Shown here piece after piece: positions 8,556 through 17,815 of a DNA stretch of 64,000 bases. The notes under the pieces were generated by a model. That model saw nothing but the letters and a program-made list of their open reading frames with translations. It was not told the DNA's origin and did not search any database. Within the stretch, counting starts at the first letter, position 1. Each line of letters opens with the position of its first letter. The position numbers and the translations under genes were made by a program. This stretch comes from Euglena gracilis. Taxonomy: Eukaryota > Euglenida > Euglenophyceae > Euglenales. The DNA is taken from positions 70,487,649 through 70,551,648 of the forward strand of contig CP154956.1 of NCBI GenBank assembly GCA_039621445.1. The letters run 5' to 3'.

Positions 8556-9860
8556 TGCCGAAACGGCATTACCAGGCCCATGCAAGGTAAGCGCCTTCAT
8601 GGAGCCTGGACCCCCCTTATACTATACACACCGGTAGCGGAAGTCGCTAAACAGCCCTGGGATGAACCTGGGTCCGTGTCACTCTGCGCTCTGGATGGAA
8701 GCATCCAGGAGCCCCCCCCCCCCCCCGCCACACCTCTGCCAATGGCCATGCGGACGGAAACTGTCTGCAAGAGGTAATCGCCTCTTATTGCGTCGTGAAG
8801 GAGCTGTTGCTGTGAAGACTTTGGCACTCGGGAAACCTGGCAGGCCGCTAAGTGACACACAGCACACAGCGCGCACGCCGTAATAATAGGCCAACTTGTC
8901 ACTTTTCGGCCCTAAGGCCCCTTAAGGCTGCCAGACAGCAAAAATTCCGTTCTGGCCTAAGCCAGCCCCCCTCTCCTCCCTACTTTCCCCCCACCCCCGC
9001 AAAGCTGTCGCCGGCAGTCGGTTTTGTAAGTAGGCTTTTGTTTCCTAGTGCGGATATGACCGCCTAGGAGCCCTATCCGGGTATGACCAGGATAGGAGCC
9101 TGCCCCCCCCACTTCCACACCTCTCCCCTCGGGTTTTCAGCGAATACGCCTGACCAACCCTGCGTGCCTTTGGCACACCCAAAGTGGGTGGATGGGACAC
9201 TTTGACAGGAAACCTGCCAGCCCCGTTTCCCACAGTGGGCTTTTTCGCACCCCTAAGCCGAAACGGCTAATAGGTAACCGCGATAAGCGGTAACCTTTTG
9301 CGCGTTTTCGGGTTCTTGGGTTGCGCCCCTGTGGAGAAAAGAGATCCGTGTTCTGGAAAGCAGACCCCGATCAGGACTGTGTCCGAAATCCGGACGGGAC
9401 CTGGGATGACCTGGTCCAAGAAGGAAATCGGGCATAGCCCTGGGAGGGGGATGTGTACCAGGCACGATCCCAGCTCTGTAGGAAACCTGCAGAGTCTGGA
9501 TCCGTCACAATCTGACGGCTGTGATGAACACAGCCTGACGATCGTGGCAGATCATATGGGAATTAGCGACACGTATCACACGTGCTCGCGTGATCTCTTT
9601 TCCTCACAGGTGGTATTCTTTTCTTCACATTCTGACTGTTTTGAAGTAAGAGGATAAACCTCTGAAAGGACTGGACACGACTGTGAAGGAAAATCCTTTC
9701 ACAGCGACTTGCTTTGTGCTCTGCCCTAGCATACAGGAATTGGGAAAAAGGGCTTTGTTACTCCAAGGATTTTCACTCACCTAAATAGGTGCGCACCAGG
9801 AGAAAGCGAAACAGGCTTTTCCGGGACCAAAGGGGTCAAAGGGAAGTCCTTGGACGTACA
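8556..9860. other. Non-coding, hairpin-rich tail of the ORF block
   Basis: No credible ORF. At least fifteen hairpins are visible, for example 8635-8649, 8769-8786, 9044-9068, 9072-9096, 9164-9176, 9176-9190, 9256-9268, 9273-9295, 9381-9395, 9474-9494 and 9681-9704. A C run at 8711 and C-rich stretches break the region. It may be the 3' untranslated or LTR-like part of the element, but no terminal repeat is seen. Confidence 0.5.
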
Positions 9861-9861
9861 C

Positions 9862-9929
9862 TCCCTAACCCTAACCGTATTCCTAACCCTATCCCTAACC
9901 CTTACCCTAACTAACCCTAACCCTATCCA
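9862..9929. repeat. Degenerate CCCTAA (telomere-like) array
   Basis: About ten CCCTAAC-type units, with variants CCGTAT and CCTATC, read on the plus strand; this is the TTAGGG-type motif on the minus strand. Internal position implies an interstitial or subtelomeric array. Confidence 0.8.
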
Positions 9930-10874
9930 AGGCAAGGAGGGCCAAATCGCGCTTCCCAGTGGTCCCCGATATGCTAACTTAGTCGGCCTACGGCCTCCTC
10001 CGGGGGGGGCTGCCGCCCCCCCCCGGACCCCCCCGCCCAAAATAACAAAATCCCCTTGTGTGTGCAAGGCAAGGATGGCCAAATCGCGCACATTACCCAA
10101 AATACCCTTGTGTGTTATACAAACTTTTTCACAAATGGACCCCCGAATGGGGGTTTCTGAAGGCTTTTAGGGGGGGGGGGGGCTTAAAAAGTTTTTTAGA
10201 GGGGGGGTGAACTCAAAATTGGTGTCCAAAAAGTCCATCACCAATTTCTCGCTCGGGGCCCTAACCCGAACCGTATCCCCAACTCTGACCCCATCCCCAA
10301 TCCTAACGCAATGTAACCCTAATTCTGACCTGGCTCAATGACCTAGCCTGGGGGGGGGGGTTCTGGGTAGTTGATCGACAAGCCGACCAACTTGTCGGTC
10401 GACTACCCAACTGGTCGACCGACAGGTCGGTCGGGTCCAAAACCCTGTTTAAGTCGGCGGGGGGTGTTTCTGGGTTGTCGAAGGACTAGTTGAAGGGTCG
10501 ATCGACCATTTGAAGGGTCGGTGTTTCATCCGTGATAAACTGGTGCCTACAGGGGACCAGCTACCCCAAAGAGGCGCCCAACTAGGGTTAATACACATTG
10601 GGGGACCCTCGCTCGGCGCGTTCGGCGCCTCGCTCGGGTCCCCCAATGTTTTTAACCCTAGTTGAGCGCCTCTTTGGGTTCGCTGGGTCCCTTGCACACA
10701 ACAGTTTAACAACGTTGAGGGATGGGATGGGACAGTTAGGAATGGAAACTTGACCCTAACCCTACACCTTTAAATAACATCATCAAGTTTTTTGGTTCTG
10801 AATTGCAGCGGCCTTCGGCCGCTGCGCGTCCTTTGAAACCCCCTTTGGTCAAACCCCCGTTTACCGTACTATCC
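9930..10874. repeat. Low-complexity and palindromic stretch
   Basis: No gene. It holds a C/G-run hairpin (9990-10030), a 24-bp direct repeat (near 9928 and 10065, CAAGGCAAGG...CAAATCGCGC), a second weak CCCTAA-like patch (10260-10315), a GTCGGTCGAC palindrome cluster (10360-10433) and a long palindrome at 10565-10678. Confidence 0.6.
10565..10678. repeat. Long palindrome with telomere-like arms
   Basis: Arms of about 55 bp begin CCCAAAGAGGCGC and end GCGCCTCTTTGGG, with a central TTC. Each arm contains AGGGTTAA or its complement. Pairing is broken by only a few mismatches and small bulges. Confidence 0.8.
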
Positions 10875-11960
10875 CTAAACCGGCGTTTGAGACGCCGGGT
10901 TCAGAACAGAACCGGCGTCCCCGCCCACGGGTTTTCCGGACGCCGGTTCTGTCCTAAAACCCGGCGTTAGGAACGCCGGTTCTGTCCAAAACCCGGAGTC
11001 CGGTTTGGGACTGTATTTTCTGTAAAAAAGTGTGCCAATGTGACCCCAGAAACAAAAATCTCCTTGGATGAAAGGGGATAAAAGGCACAATTGCTGAGTG
11101 CAAAATATCATGGATGACTGACGACAAGCGTTTTGCAGTTTCTGAGGTGGGGGGGGGGATTGCTAGGCATACAGGTTTCTACAGCTGCACTGAATACAAG
11201 GCAAAACATATTGCCGGCAAGGAGACACATTACAGAAATTTTGGCTGGACCCCACTGGATTTTTTCAGAAGTACGGTTGGGAATTTTGGGTGGACCCCCC
11301 CTGGGTTTTTTCAGACATACGGCAGGGAAATTTTGGCTGGACCCGCCCTGGGTTATTTCAAAAATTCGGTTTAATGTTGACTGCCCACCCCTGGGTTTTT
11401 TCTTAGAATTACGGTTGGGAATTGGGAAATGTTGGCTGGACCCCCCCTGGGTTTTTTAGAAATACGGTTGTTAAATGCTAACTGGAACCCCCCGTGCGTT
11501 TTTCAGAATTGCGGCTGGTAAATGTTGGCTGGACCCCCTGGGTTGTTTCAAACATACGGAGAGGAAACTGTGGTTGGACCTCGATGGGTTTATTATCACG
11601 GTTGGGAAATTTTGGCTGAACCTGCTGGGTTTTTTTCTGTCAGAAATACGGTTGGGGAATACGGCTGGAACCCCCATGGCTTTTTTAGAGTTTCAGAGAT
11701 TTTATGTTTGAATCCTCTTGTTTTTTTTCAGAATTTGCTTTGGGACGTTTTGGCTGTTCCCCCATGGGACTAAAGGGGAACGCTAGTGAACGTACTTATA
11801 AGTGCTCCCTGGCCCGAAGGGGGTGAACGCCGGTTCTGTCCTGAACCCGGCGTCTCTAAAACGCCGCTTTAAACAAGGGGTGGCGGACGCCGGTTCTGTC
11901 CTGAACCCGGCGTCCCCGGACGCCGGGTTTAGGACAGAACCGGCGTCCGCCACCCCTTTT
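10875..11960 (+). mobile_element. Composite palindrome/tandem-repeat element, copy A
   Basis: Layout: an ACGCCGGTTCTGTCC-type palindrome cluster (10878-11005), a unique spacer (11006-11230), about ten degenerate 45-60 bp units of the form TTGGCTGGACCCCCCTGGGTTTTTTCAGAAATACGG (11235-11775), then another CGCCGG palindrome cluster (11830-11945). Copy B at 32821-38115 shows the same parts in the same order, so this is one dispersed unit. ORFs over it are repeat translations and not genes. Confidence 0.7.
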
Positions 11961-11966
11961 TTGTAG

Positions 11967-12176
11967 TAAACCCTAACCCCATCCCTAACCGTATCCCGAA
12001 CCCTGTCCCTAACCCTGACCCAAATGCAAACCCTAACCCTATCAATGACCCTATCCCCATCTGAACCCTAGCCCTATCCCCAACCCTAACCCCAACCCTG
12101 ACCCTGTCGTTAACCGTATCCCCAACTCTAACCCTATCCCTGAACCTAACCCTAACCGAACCTAACCTAACCCTAC
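11967..12176. repeat. Degenerate CCCTAA (telomere-like) array
   Basis: Roughly thirty CCCTAAC-type units with substitutions (CCCCATC, CCGTATC, CCTGACC), directly abutting the end of composite copy A. Confidence 0.8.
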
Positions 12177-12662
12177 CAACCCCTCCCCCCCTATTTGGCC
12201 GCCCTCTGGGCGGCCCGGACCCCCCTTCTGGCCAATTAGGGGGGGGGGACAATCAGGGGGGGTTACCCCTAACCCCCCCCCCCTAATTGGCCACCTGGAC
12301 CCCGTCCTTCACACTCGCGAACCCCCGAAAAACACCCGAAAAAAAGGCATTTTCCCTTGAAATGAGTAACCCCCCCTACCACCTCCCCCCCCCCTAATTG
12401 ACCGTGGGACCTCTCCACGGGACCCCCCTTTTGGTCAATTAGGGGGGGGGTTCAATTAGGGGGGGGGTCAATTAGGGGGGGGTACCGTCAATTAGAGGGT
12501 GCTTCAGCACAGAATCCCCCTGGGCAGTCAATTAGGGGGGGGGTCGAAAAATTTTCCCCGGGGCGTTTGGTCAATTAGGGGGGGGGGTCAATTAGGGGGG
12601 GGGAGGTGGTAATTGGCCACCTGGGCTCTGGCCAATTAGGGGGGGGGGACAAATAGAGGGGG
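12177..12662. repeat. CCCCCCTAATTGG / CCAATTAGGGGGG palindrome mosaic
   Basis: Repeated TAATTGGCCACCTGG and TCAATTAGGGGGG modules in both orientations with C or G runs of 7-10. Segments recur at 38741-38838, 39838-39903 and 42785-42900. No gene. Confidence 0.7.
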
Positions 12663-12670
12663 GGGCCACG

Positions 12671-12769
12671 TTAATCCAAACCCAACCTAACTAACCTATC
12701 TATCCCGAACCCTAACCCTATCCCTAACCCCTAACCATATCCCTTTTCAATCCCCAACCCTAACATTTT
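12671..12769. repeat. Degenerate CCCTAA (telomere-like) array
   Basis: Third internal block of CCTAAC/CCCTAAC/CCCTATC units, bounded by G-run repeats. Confidence 0.7.
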
Positions 12770-12879
12770 GGCAGTTTACAAACCAAATTGAGAGGAATTT
12801 GGTCGGGGGGGCTTAAATTTCAAAAAGGGGGGGTAATGCGGAACAGTGGAGGTCGGGCCGACCTAGGTGTGGCTCACTT

Positions 12880-13370
12880 GGGCATAGGCGGGGGGGGGGG
12901 GGGGCTCCGCCCCCCGCACCCCCCCTCAAATAACAAAATCCCTTCTACGTTGGCAACATACTCCGGGGTTAAGTCGTTTTTGTGGCTCATTTTGGCAAAG
13001 GCGGGGGGGCTCCGCCCCCCCCCCCCCCCGCACCCCCCCTCAAATAACAAAATACCTTCTATGTTGGCAATATGGCTAAGTCCTTTTTGTGCAAATTTTG
13101 ACTTATATTGAAAATACAACGGGGAGAGGTGTTCTTTTGCCAAAAGGGGCTCAAAGTGGACATTTTGCCCCCAATTTTTTGCATATTCACCCCCGATTGG
13201 GGGGCTCTGGAGCCATTTGGGTGGGTTTTGACTGGTGTTGAGGTGATTTGGACAAAAGTTTTTTCACGGGGGGGGCTTAAAAGTCGGCAAGACTGGCCCG
13301 TAACTACGTTAGAGTGGGTGGTCGGCCGACTAGTCGGCCGACCACCAACTACCCCCCCCCGTCCAGGGTT
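12880..13370 (+). repeat. Dispersed repeat, inverted match to 48220-48790
   Basis: Two tandem units of about 115 bp (CTTCTACGTTGGCAACATA..., with an invertible GGCGGGGGGCTCCGCCCCC core), then a unique part ending in GGTCGGCCGACTAGTCGGCC. The reverse complement of the same series is found near 48.2-48.8 kb within a larger inserted element. No gene; ORFs here are repeat translations. Confidence 0.75.
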
Positions 13371-13905
13371 CGGCGTACTTTTCCGCTTCGAATAATTCGA
13401 TTTTTTCAAGGTTGAATTATTCGAATTTTTCGTGAGGAAAATTTTCAAAAATTCCACAGGGTGAAGCACTACAACAGGGATGTGTTTTTTTCGCCGCCGG
13501 CCAAAGTCCTTCAAAGGATAACGGCATTTTCAAGGTACTCGAAGAAAGAAAAACACCATTGGGAGGTAATTCAGATGAATTTTGCCTTCCGTCTGAGGAA
13601 AATCTCGTCGGTGACAAAAAAAGATTTTTTGTTGCCGGCCCCCCGGCTGTTGCAGAGGTCCACCTTTACTCGGACGAAACCCTCCCGATGAAATGAACAA
13701 AAAACCAACCCCGTCCCCCAGACAACCCCACCGGGGGGGGGGGGACTTAAAGCCGAAAAAATTGGTGCCAAACCTGAAAACAGCCAGAAAAAATTGGCAG
13801 GTTTTGTTTGCAAGATGATGGAAAAAGGGTGCTTTTGAAATTTTTGAGGCAGGGTTTTCAAAAAAGGCCGGGAAAATTTGGCCCGTACGCCAACATTCTC
13901 TATAT
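13371..13905. other. AT-rich spacer without a recognisable gene
   Basis: Contains TTCGAAT-type short palindromes and short ORFs, with no recognisable coding signal. Confidence 0.4.
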
Positions 13906-14185
13906 CTGGCCCAAAACTGGCCAGCATGTGGCCCAAAACTGGCCAGCATGTGGCCCACAACTGGCCAGCCTGCCCAAAAGTGGCCAGCACGTGTGGCCCA
14001 AAACTGGCCACCAATCTGGCCCAAAACTGGCCAGCACTTCTGCCCAAAACTGTGGCCCAAAACTGGCCACCAATCTGGCCCGAACCTGGCCAGCATGTGG
14101 CCCAAAACTGGCTAGCACTTCTGCCCAAAACTGGCCAGCACATATGGCCGAAAACTGGCCACCAAATCTGGCCCAAAACTGGCCA
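13906..14185 (+). repeat. Minisatellite, 20-23 bp GGCCCAAAACTGGCCAGCA unit
   Basis: About thirteen degenerate copies of GGCCCAAAACTGGCCA plus a variable spacer. Overlapping ORFs on both strands (Trp/Pro/Gly repeats) are artefacts of the array. Confidence 0.9.
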
Positions 14186-14645
14186 TTTCTTTGCCATTGA
14201 AAAGCAATCAGGAACAACAACAGGAACCAGAAAACACACACGTTGTTGGCCGTAATACAAACTGAGCAGTTTAGCAGGGACATGCTCAGGTCCAGATTAC
14301 CAACCTCCTTCCAATAAGTTCATTTCAAGCGTGATAGACTTGAGTAATTTCTTGCCGTGAGATCTGCAACAGAGAAAAATGTACATTCACTGAAAGAATT
14401 GGCAAATTCACCATATGCTCCTGCATCCCGCTGGCATCTTAGAGTTGTCTGCACAGTTCACAAAAAGCAATTTCTGATGAATTAGGAATACCCAGATTCG
14501 CGTTCCGCGATTTTTGAAATTTTCGAAAAATTCGATTTTTTCGAATTTTTCAATTGAAATGAAAAATTCCCAAAATTTCTAAATTTGCCGAACATTGGCC
14601 CCGTCTCGCCGACTAGCTGCCGACCTGGCCGATCACCCACTACCT

Positions 14646-14673
14646 CCCCCCCCCAGTCTACCGTCTAGCACTG
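14646..14673. repeat. hAT-like terminal sequence (CAGTGCTAGACGGTAGACT)
   Basis: Read on the minus strand, the segment starts CAGTGCTAGACGGTAGACT followed by a G run. The core CGGTAGACT-G-run is shared with both ends of the inserted element at 48194-49972. It abuts the BED-finger exon. Confidence 0.5.
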
Positions 14674-14766
14674 ACGAAGGCAAAGAAGGTTTTGTGTAAG
14701 AAGTGTGATTGGGAAAAATCCTGCAATCAGACACGTATGAAAAGACATTTGGAAGAATGTAAAGGT
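14674..14766 (+). pseudogene. BED-type zinc finger exon of a hAT transposase
   Basis: A short plus-strand frame reads LTKAKKVLCKKCDWEKSC...RMKRHLEEC, giving C-x2-C...H-x4-C with the RMKRHLxxC motif typical of BED fingers, the N-terminal DNA-binding domain of hAT transposases. It is followed by GTAAGG, a plausible 5' splice site. A second coding-looking segment on the same strand (about 14805-14930) carries an LSAFVGELHGCGCPTLDEVL peptide before a stop. The partner C-terminal motif lies near 17.7 kb, with repeats in between, so the gene is probably broken. Confidence rests on the finger motif only. Confidence 0.6.
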
Positions 14767-15335
14767 AAGGAAGTTGTTTCAGAACTGGAAGCCCCAAGGG
14801 AGGGGAGGCTGTGCGGAATTTGAGTGCATTTGTCGGAGAACTCCATGGGTGCGGTTGTCCTACTTTGGATGAAGTTTTGGATTTCATTGGTGAGAAAAGT
14901 GCCAATTTATGCCGAAAGTGCCAATTTTGATTGTTCGCCCTTTCGTTTTTGGAGCACTTTGAATGCCGACAAGTGCAATCCCTGTCATGGCGAGGTCCTG
15001 GTGGCTCCTTCAGGCTCCTTGTAAAACTGAAAGAAGAATTTTTCATTTTTTTGAAACATGAACATCCTTCTACGATCAATCTTTCAATTTTTTTGGGGGT
15101 CAAGAGGATTGCATAAGCCTGACACTGGCTTGTCCTCTCTGGGTTGTTTTTTGGCCTCCACCCCGCCGCACATTTCAATCGGACAACAAAGCCACGGTTG
15201 TGGAGGTGTGATGTGGCCTACCACTGTTGCCAGATGTGAGGGAAAGTTGTGGAATATATGGTTTTTGAGGTTGGGGGAGGGGGTTGAGGCGAATTTTTCA
15301 AAAAATTAATTTTCATAAATTTCATAATTTTCATA

Positions 15336-15575
15336 GGGGGTGCGGTCCCCGTGCCCCCCCCCCCCCGTGACCCCCCCCCCGTGACCCCCCCGTGACCCGC
15401 AAATGAGGGGTGCGAAATTTTTGACTGTGCAAGGAGGTTTGCAATCGATGGGCAGCAATTTGTGCCTTCCATGTTCTCACCGAGTCCACCCACAAGGTCC
15501 CCGAAACTGCCATTTGCCCCCCGTGACCCCCCCGTGACCCCCCCCCGTGACCCCCCCGTGACCCGCGCCACCCCC
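15336..15575 (+). mobile_element. 240-bp GGGGGTG-terminal element with ATA target duplication
   Basis: Begins GGGGGTGCGGTC and ends GACCCGCGCCACCCCC (inverted GGGGGTG ends). It is flanked on both sides by ATA (15333-15335 and 15576-15578). Both ends carry (GTGACCCCCC)n arrays around a unique centre. There is no coding capacity. Confidence 0.65.
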
Positions 15576-15639
15576 ATAAATTTCCGTAAGTTACCGTAAC
15601 TTACAGTAATGTAATTTATAAATCTTAAATTACGCGAAA

Positions 15640-16075
15640 TTCACAATGCTACCCCCCCCTGGGGTCTTGGCGGCCCCCCCGGGCGGTTTTTCTCCCCCCC
15701 CCCCCCCGGGTCTGGGTGGCCCCCCTGGGCCGTTCTTCGCCCCCCCCCCCTTGGGGTCGCGGGCTGGGCGGCCCCTGGCCGCTTTTTTTTTTGCCGGCCC
15801 CCCTGGGCCGTGCGTGCCCCGGGTGGTCTTGGGCGGCCCCCCCTGGGCCGCTCTTGGGTGCCCCTGGTCCGGGTCCTTTGGTCTTCCTTGGGTCCCCTCT
15901 GGGCCCCCTTTTGCCCCCGGGGTCGGTTGGGTCCCCCCCCTTTGGGTCCCCTGGTTGTTTCCCCTCCTTCTTTGCTCGCCTCTCCCCGGGGCTTTCGCCC
16001 CCGTGCTTCGTTGCTCTCCTCTCCTCTCCTCTCTCTCTCCTCTCTGGGCTCTCTCCGGTCTCCCTTCTCCTGGCT
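15640..16075. repeat. C/T-rich low-complexity block (GGCCCCCCTGGGCC-like units)
   Basis: Long polypyrimidine tract with repeated TGGGCC-GC-CCC modules and a CTCTCC tail. Pro/Gly-rich ORFs on both strands are compositional. Confidence 0.7.
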
Positions 16076-16191
16076 CGGCCTCGGCCGGGCTCACCGTGAC
16101 TCAGCTTCGGTTGGGGAAGAGAAGGGAGGGGTGGCACACCAGTGTAAGAGGTTGGGTTGGTGGGTGAGAAGCCTCCACAGTATCCATCAGG

Positions 16192-17079
16192 TCAGTAGGG
16201 GGTGAGCCAGCTGCCGCCGACGTCACAGCATATCCTCACGACGACAGCCAGCATGATCATTTGCTCGGCTCCTGCGCGCGCGCTGCCAGCCGCCTGTCCT
16301 GAGCGTCGAAGGCGAGGGGAAGGAACAGAAAGATGAACTGGAACACGACCACCATGGAGAAAATCCCAGTTTGACGCCAGGCCTTTTCCATTTCCCCATG
16401 GGGTGTGGGCAGGGGGCAGGGGTGGCCTCCTTGTTGGAAGGAAGGGCCGGGTCGCCCCGTGGCCATGCAGGGGCACGCCTCCGGTGGTGGTGGTGGTGCC
16501 CCCTCGCCGCAGGGACGGGTCATGGGGGTGCATGGGAACGGGGCCCCCTGGTGGGAGGGGGGGATCCCGAACTGGGGCGTCCCTGTGGGTCGACACGCGG
16601 GGGCGGCGACCTCTACCCGTGGGGGCAGGAGAGACTCGGGGACCGGGTCTCTGAGGTACGCCTGGACTGCGGGGTGGGTACGCGTGGGACATGGGGAGCG
16701 ATGGGGTGGTGGACGGTGGGGCTGGGGCAAGGGAAGCGCGGGAGAGCGCATCCCTCGCAGACGCGGATCGCACGGAGGCGGGGCGCTTGCCGCTCGCGGG
16801 CTGCCGGTGGACCCTGACCGGGTACCTGGGGTGCGCCACTTGTTGGGGACCCGCCGGGCCAGCGTCTCCTCCGTCTTCTTGGTCTCGATCTCCTTCGTCT
16901 CCTCCATCACCTTCATCATCGTCTCCATCAGAATCATCACCTTCTCGACATACATCTCCGTCCTCGGTGTCCTGCCACATCCACTCCTCTGGTGGCTCCT
17001 CCCAGGACATCCCAAACTCCTTCTCCTTCTCCTTCTCGATCTCCACGGCGTGGCAGATGGCGATGTGGCAGGGTTGCAT
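16192..17079 (-). CDS. Hypothetical acidic/Pro-rich ORF (295 aa), doubtful
   Basis: ATG-started ORF: a short N-terminus with Cys/His (MQPCHIAICHAVE), a Lys/Glu stretch, an acidic Asp/Gly/Glu run (about 40-70), then an Arg/Pro-rich region and a hydrophobic C-terminal segment. A competing minus-strand frame (16257-17015, 252 aa) starts with a Met/Glu/Lys-rich coiled-coil-like stretch and ends with a strongly hydrophobic segment (MVVVFQFIFLFLPLAF) followed by basic residues, which looks like a membrane anchor. I cannot tell which frame, if either, is used. The GC content differs from its AT-rich surroundings, and a TATAGG repeat lies just upstream. No family recognised. Confidence 0.35.
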   Translation of the reverse strand: MQPCHIAICHAVEIEKEKEKEFGMSWEEPPEEWMWQDTEDGDVCREGDDSDGDDDEGDGGDEGDRDQEDGGDAGPAGPQQVAHPRYPVRVHRQPASGKRPASVRSASARDALSRASLAPAPPSTTPSLPMSHAYPPRSPGVPQRPGPRVSPAPTGRGRRPRVSTHRDAPVRDPPLPPGGPVPMHPHDPSLRRGGTTTTTGGVPLHGHGATRPFLPTRRPPLPPAHTPWGNGKGLASNWDFLHGGRVPVHLSVPSPRLRRSGQAAGSARAGAEQMIMLAVVVRICCDVGGSWLTPY

Positions 17080-17085
17080 ATAGGA

Positions 17086-17522
17086 ACATAGGGATATAGG
17101 AGATATAGGTATAGGTATAGGTATAGGTATACCCCCCCCCCTTATTGTCCCCCCCCCTTATTGTCCCTGGGCCCCGGCCGACGGGGGATTTTTTGGCCCG
17201 GCCAATGAAATTCCTTTGGTACCCCCTTATTGTCCCCCCCCCTTACCTCCCCCCCCTTTATTGTCCCACCGACCTGCCACCGGGAGGCCCGACCGGACAA
17301 TAAAGGGGGGGGGACAATAAAGGGGTACCAAAGGAATTTCATTGGCCGGGCCAAAAAACCCCCCCGTCGGCCGGGGACCAGGGACAATAAAGGGGGGGGA
17401 CAATAAAGGGGGGGGGGGTATTGTCCGGTCGGGCCTCCCGGGGAGAGGTCGGTGGGACAATAAGGGGGGGGGGGTGGTAGGTTTTTTCGCCTCCTATATC
17501 TCCTATATCTCCTATATGTCGT
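17086..17522. repeat. TATAGG repeats and TTATTGTCC/C-run palindrome
   Basis: A TATAGG array (17096-17130) runs into arms built from CCCCCTTATTGTCC, GGCCCCGGCCGACGGGGG and AAATTCCTTTGGTACC that recur inverted up to 17470, then CCTATATCTCCTATATC. A shorter related copy lies at 46100-46285. Confidence 0.75.
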
Positions 17523-17626
17523 GACCAAAAACATTTTTGGGGGGAATATGAACGGCATTGCAAGGAATTGTTTGCCCGTGTTTTTGTTGGATGCTTTATC
17601 ACTTGCACCCCAAGATCACACTCTTG

Positions 17627-17815
17627 GAATGAACCCCTTTTCACAATATTATTCTTACCGTTGACCCAAATTTGTATTGGCAAAGCAAACATCATGTTGC
17701 CCAAGAATTGGCTGAATTTGCCATTTTTATTTTCACCATCGCGGTCACTGAAGCGGCTGTGGAGCGCACTTTCAATGTGCAAAAGTCCTGCAAACTCCAA
17801 TCCGAAATTTGTTGA
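17627..17815 (+). pseudogene. hAT transposase C-terminal dimerisation fragment
   Basis: The plus-strand frame up to a TGA at 17813-17815 reads YWQSKHHVAQELAEFAI..., TEAAVERTFNVQK, then stops. A Trp, then a helical stretch, then VERxF is the signature of the hATC dimerisation domain that ends hAT transposases. An in-frame TGA near 17625 bounds the upstream side, so this is either the last exon or a decayed remnant. It may belong with the BED finger at 14674. Confidence 0.65.

Larger units (their letters stand above)
1..9704. repeat. Dense field of short perfect hairpins
   Basis: Perfect or near-perfect hairpins with 5-9 bp stems and 3-7 nt loops occur about every 60-250 bp through coding and non-coding sequence. 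Examples: 1106-1122 (TACAGG, loop TTCAT), 1379-1397 (TTCAGGT, CCTTC), 1553-1574 (8-bp stem GACAGGTG), 2134-2150 (CGCAGG, TTCAT), 2853-2867 (TGAGGG, TAT), 3392-3406 (GTCGGG, TTT), 3875-3890 (CCGCGG, TTTC), 4020-4036 (CTGGGG, GTAAT), 5102-5118 (GGATGGG, TTT), 7514-7534 (CTGGAATT, ATTAC), 7985-8001 (CACGGG, AATGG), 8121-8133 (GACCG, AAA), 8552-8572 (GTAATGCCG, AAA), 9502-9518 (CCGTCA, CAATC), 9517-9535 (GGCTGTG, ATGAA). Many share a GG-loop-CC core. Density is lower inside the gypsy pol fragment and drops sharply after 9704. Confidence 0.85.

Noticed and set aside
1-9704. Hairpins as transcription terminators
   Set aside because: They lack T tracts, occur mostly inside reading frames and lie in a eukaryotic context.
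13878-14283. Overlapping 100-230-codon ORFs on both strands with WPxxGPxxGQFW repeats
   Set aside because: They translate the 20-23 bp minisatellite at 13906-14185; every frame is open because of the repeat unit.
15630-16205. Several Pro/Gly/Arg-rich ORFs of 120-170 codons
   Set aside because: They are products of C/T-rich low complexity, open in several frames on both strands.
16257-17015. Envelope-like protein from the coiled coil plus hydrophobic C-terminus
   Set aside because: A competing longer frame, no signal peptide, no cleavage site and no linked gypsy pol; support is too thin.
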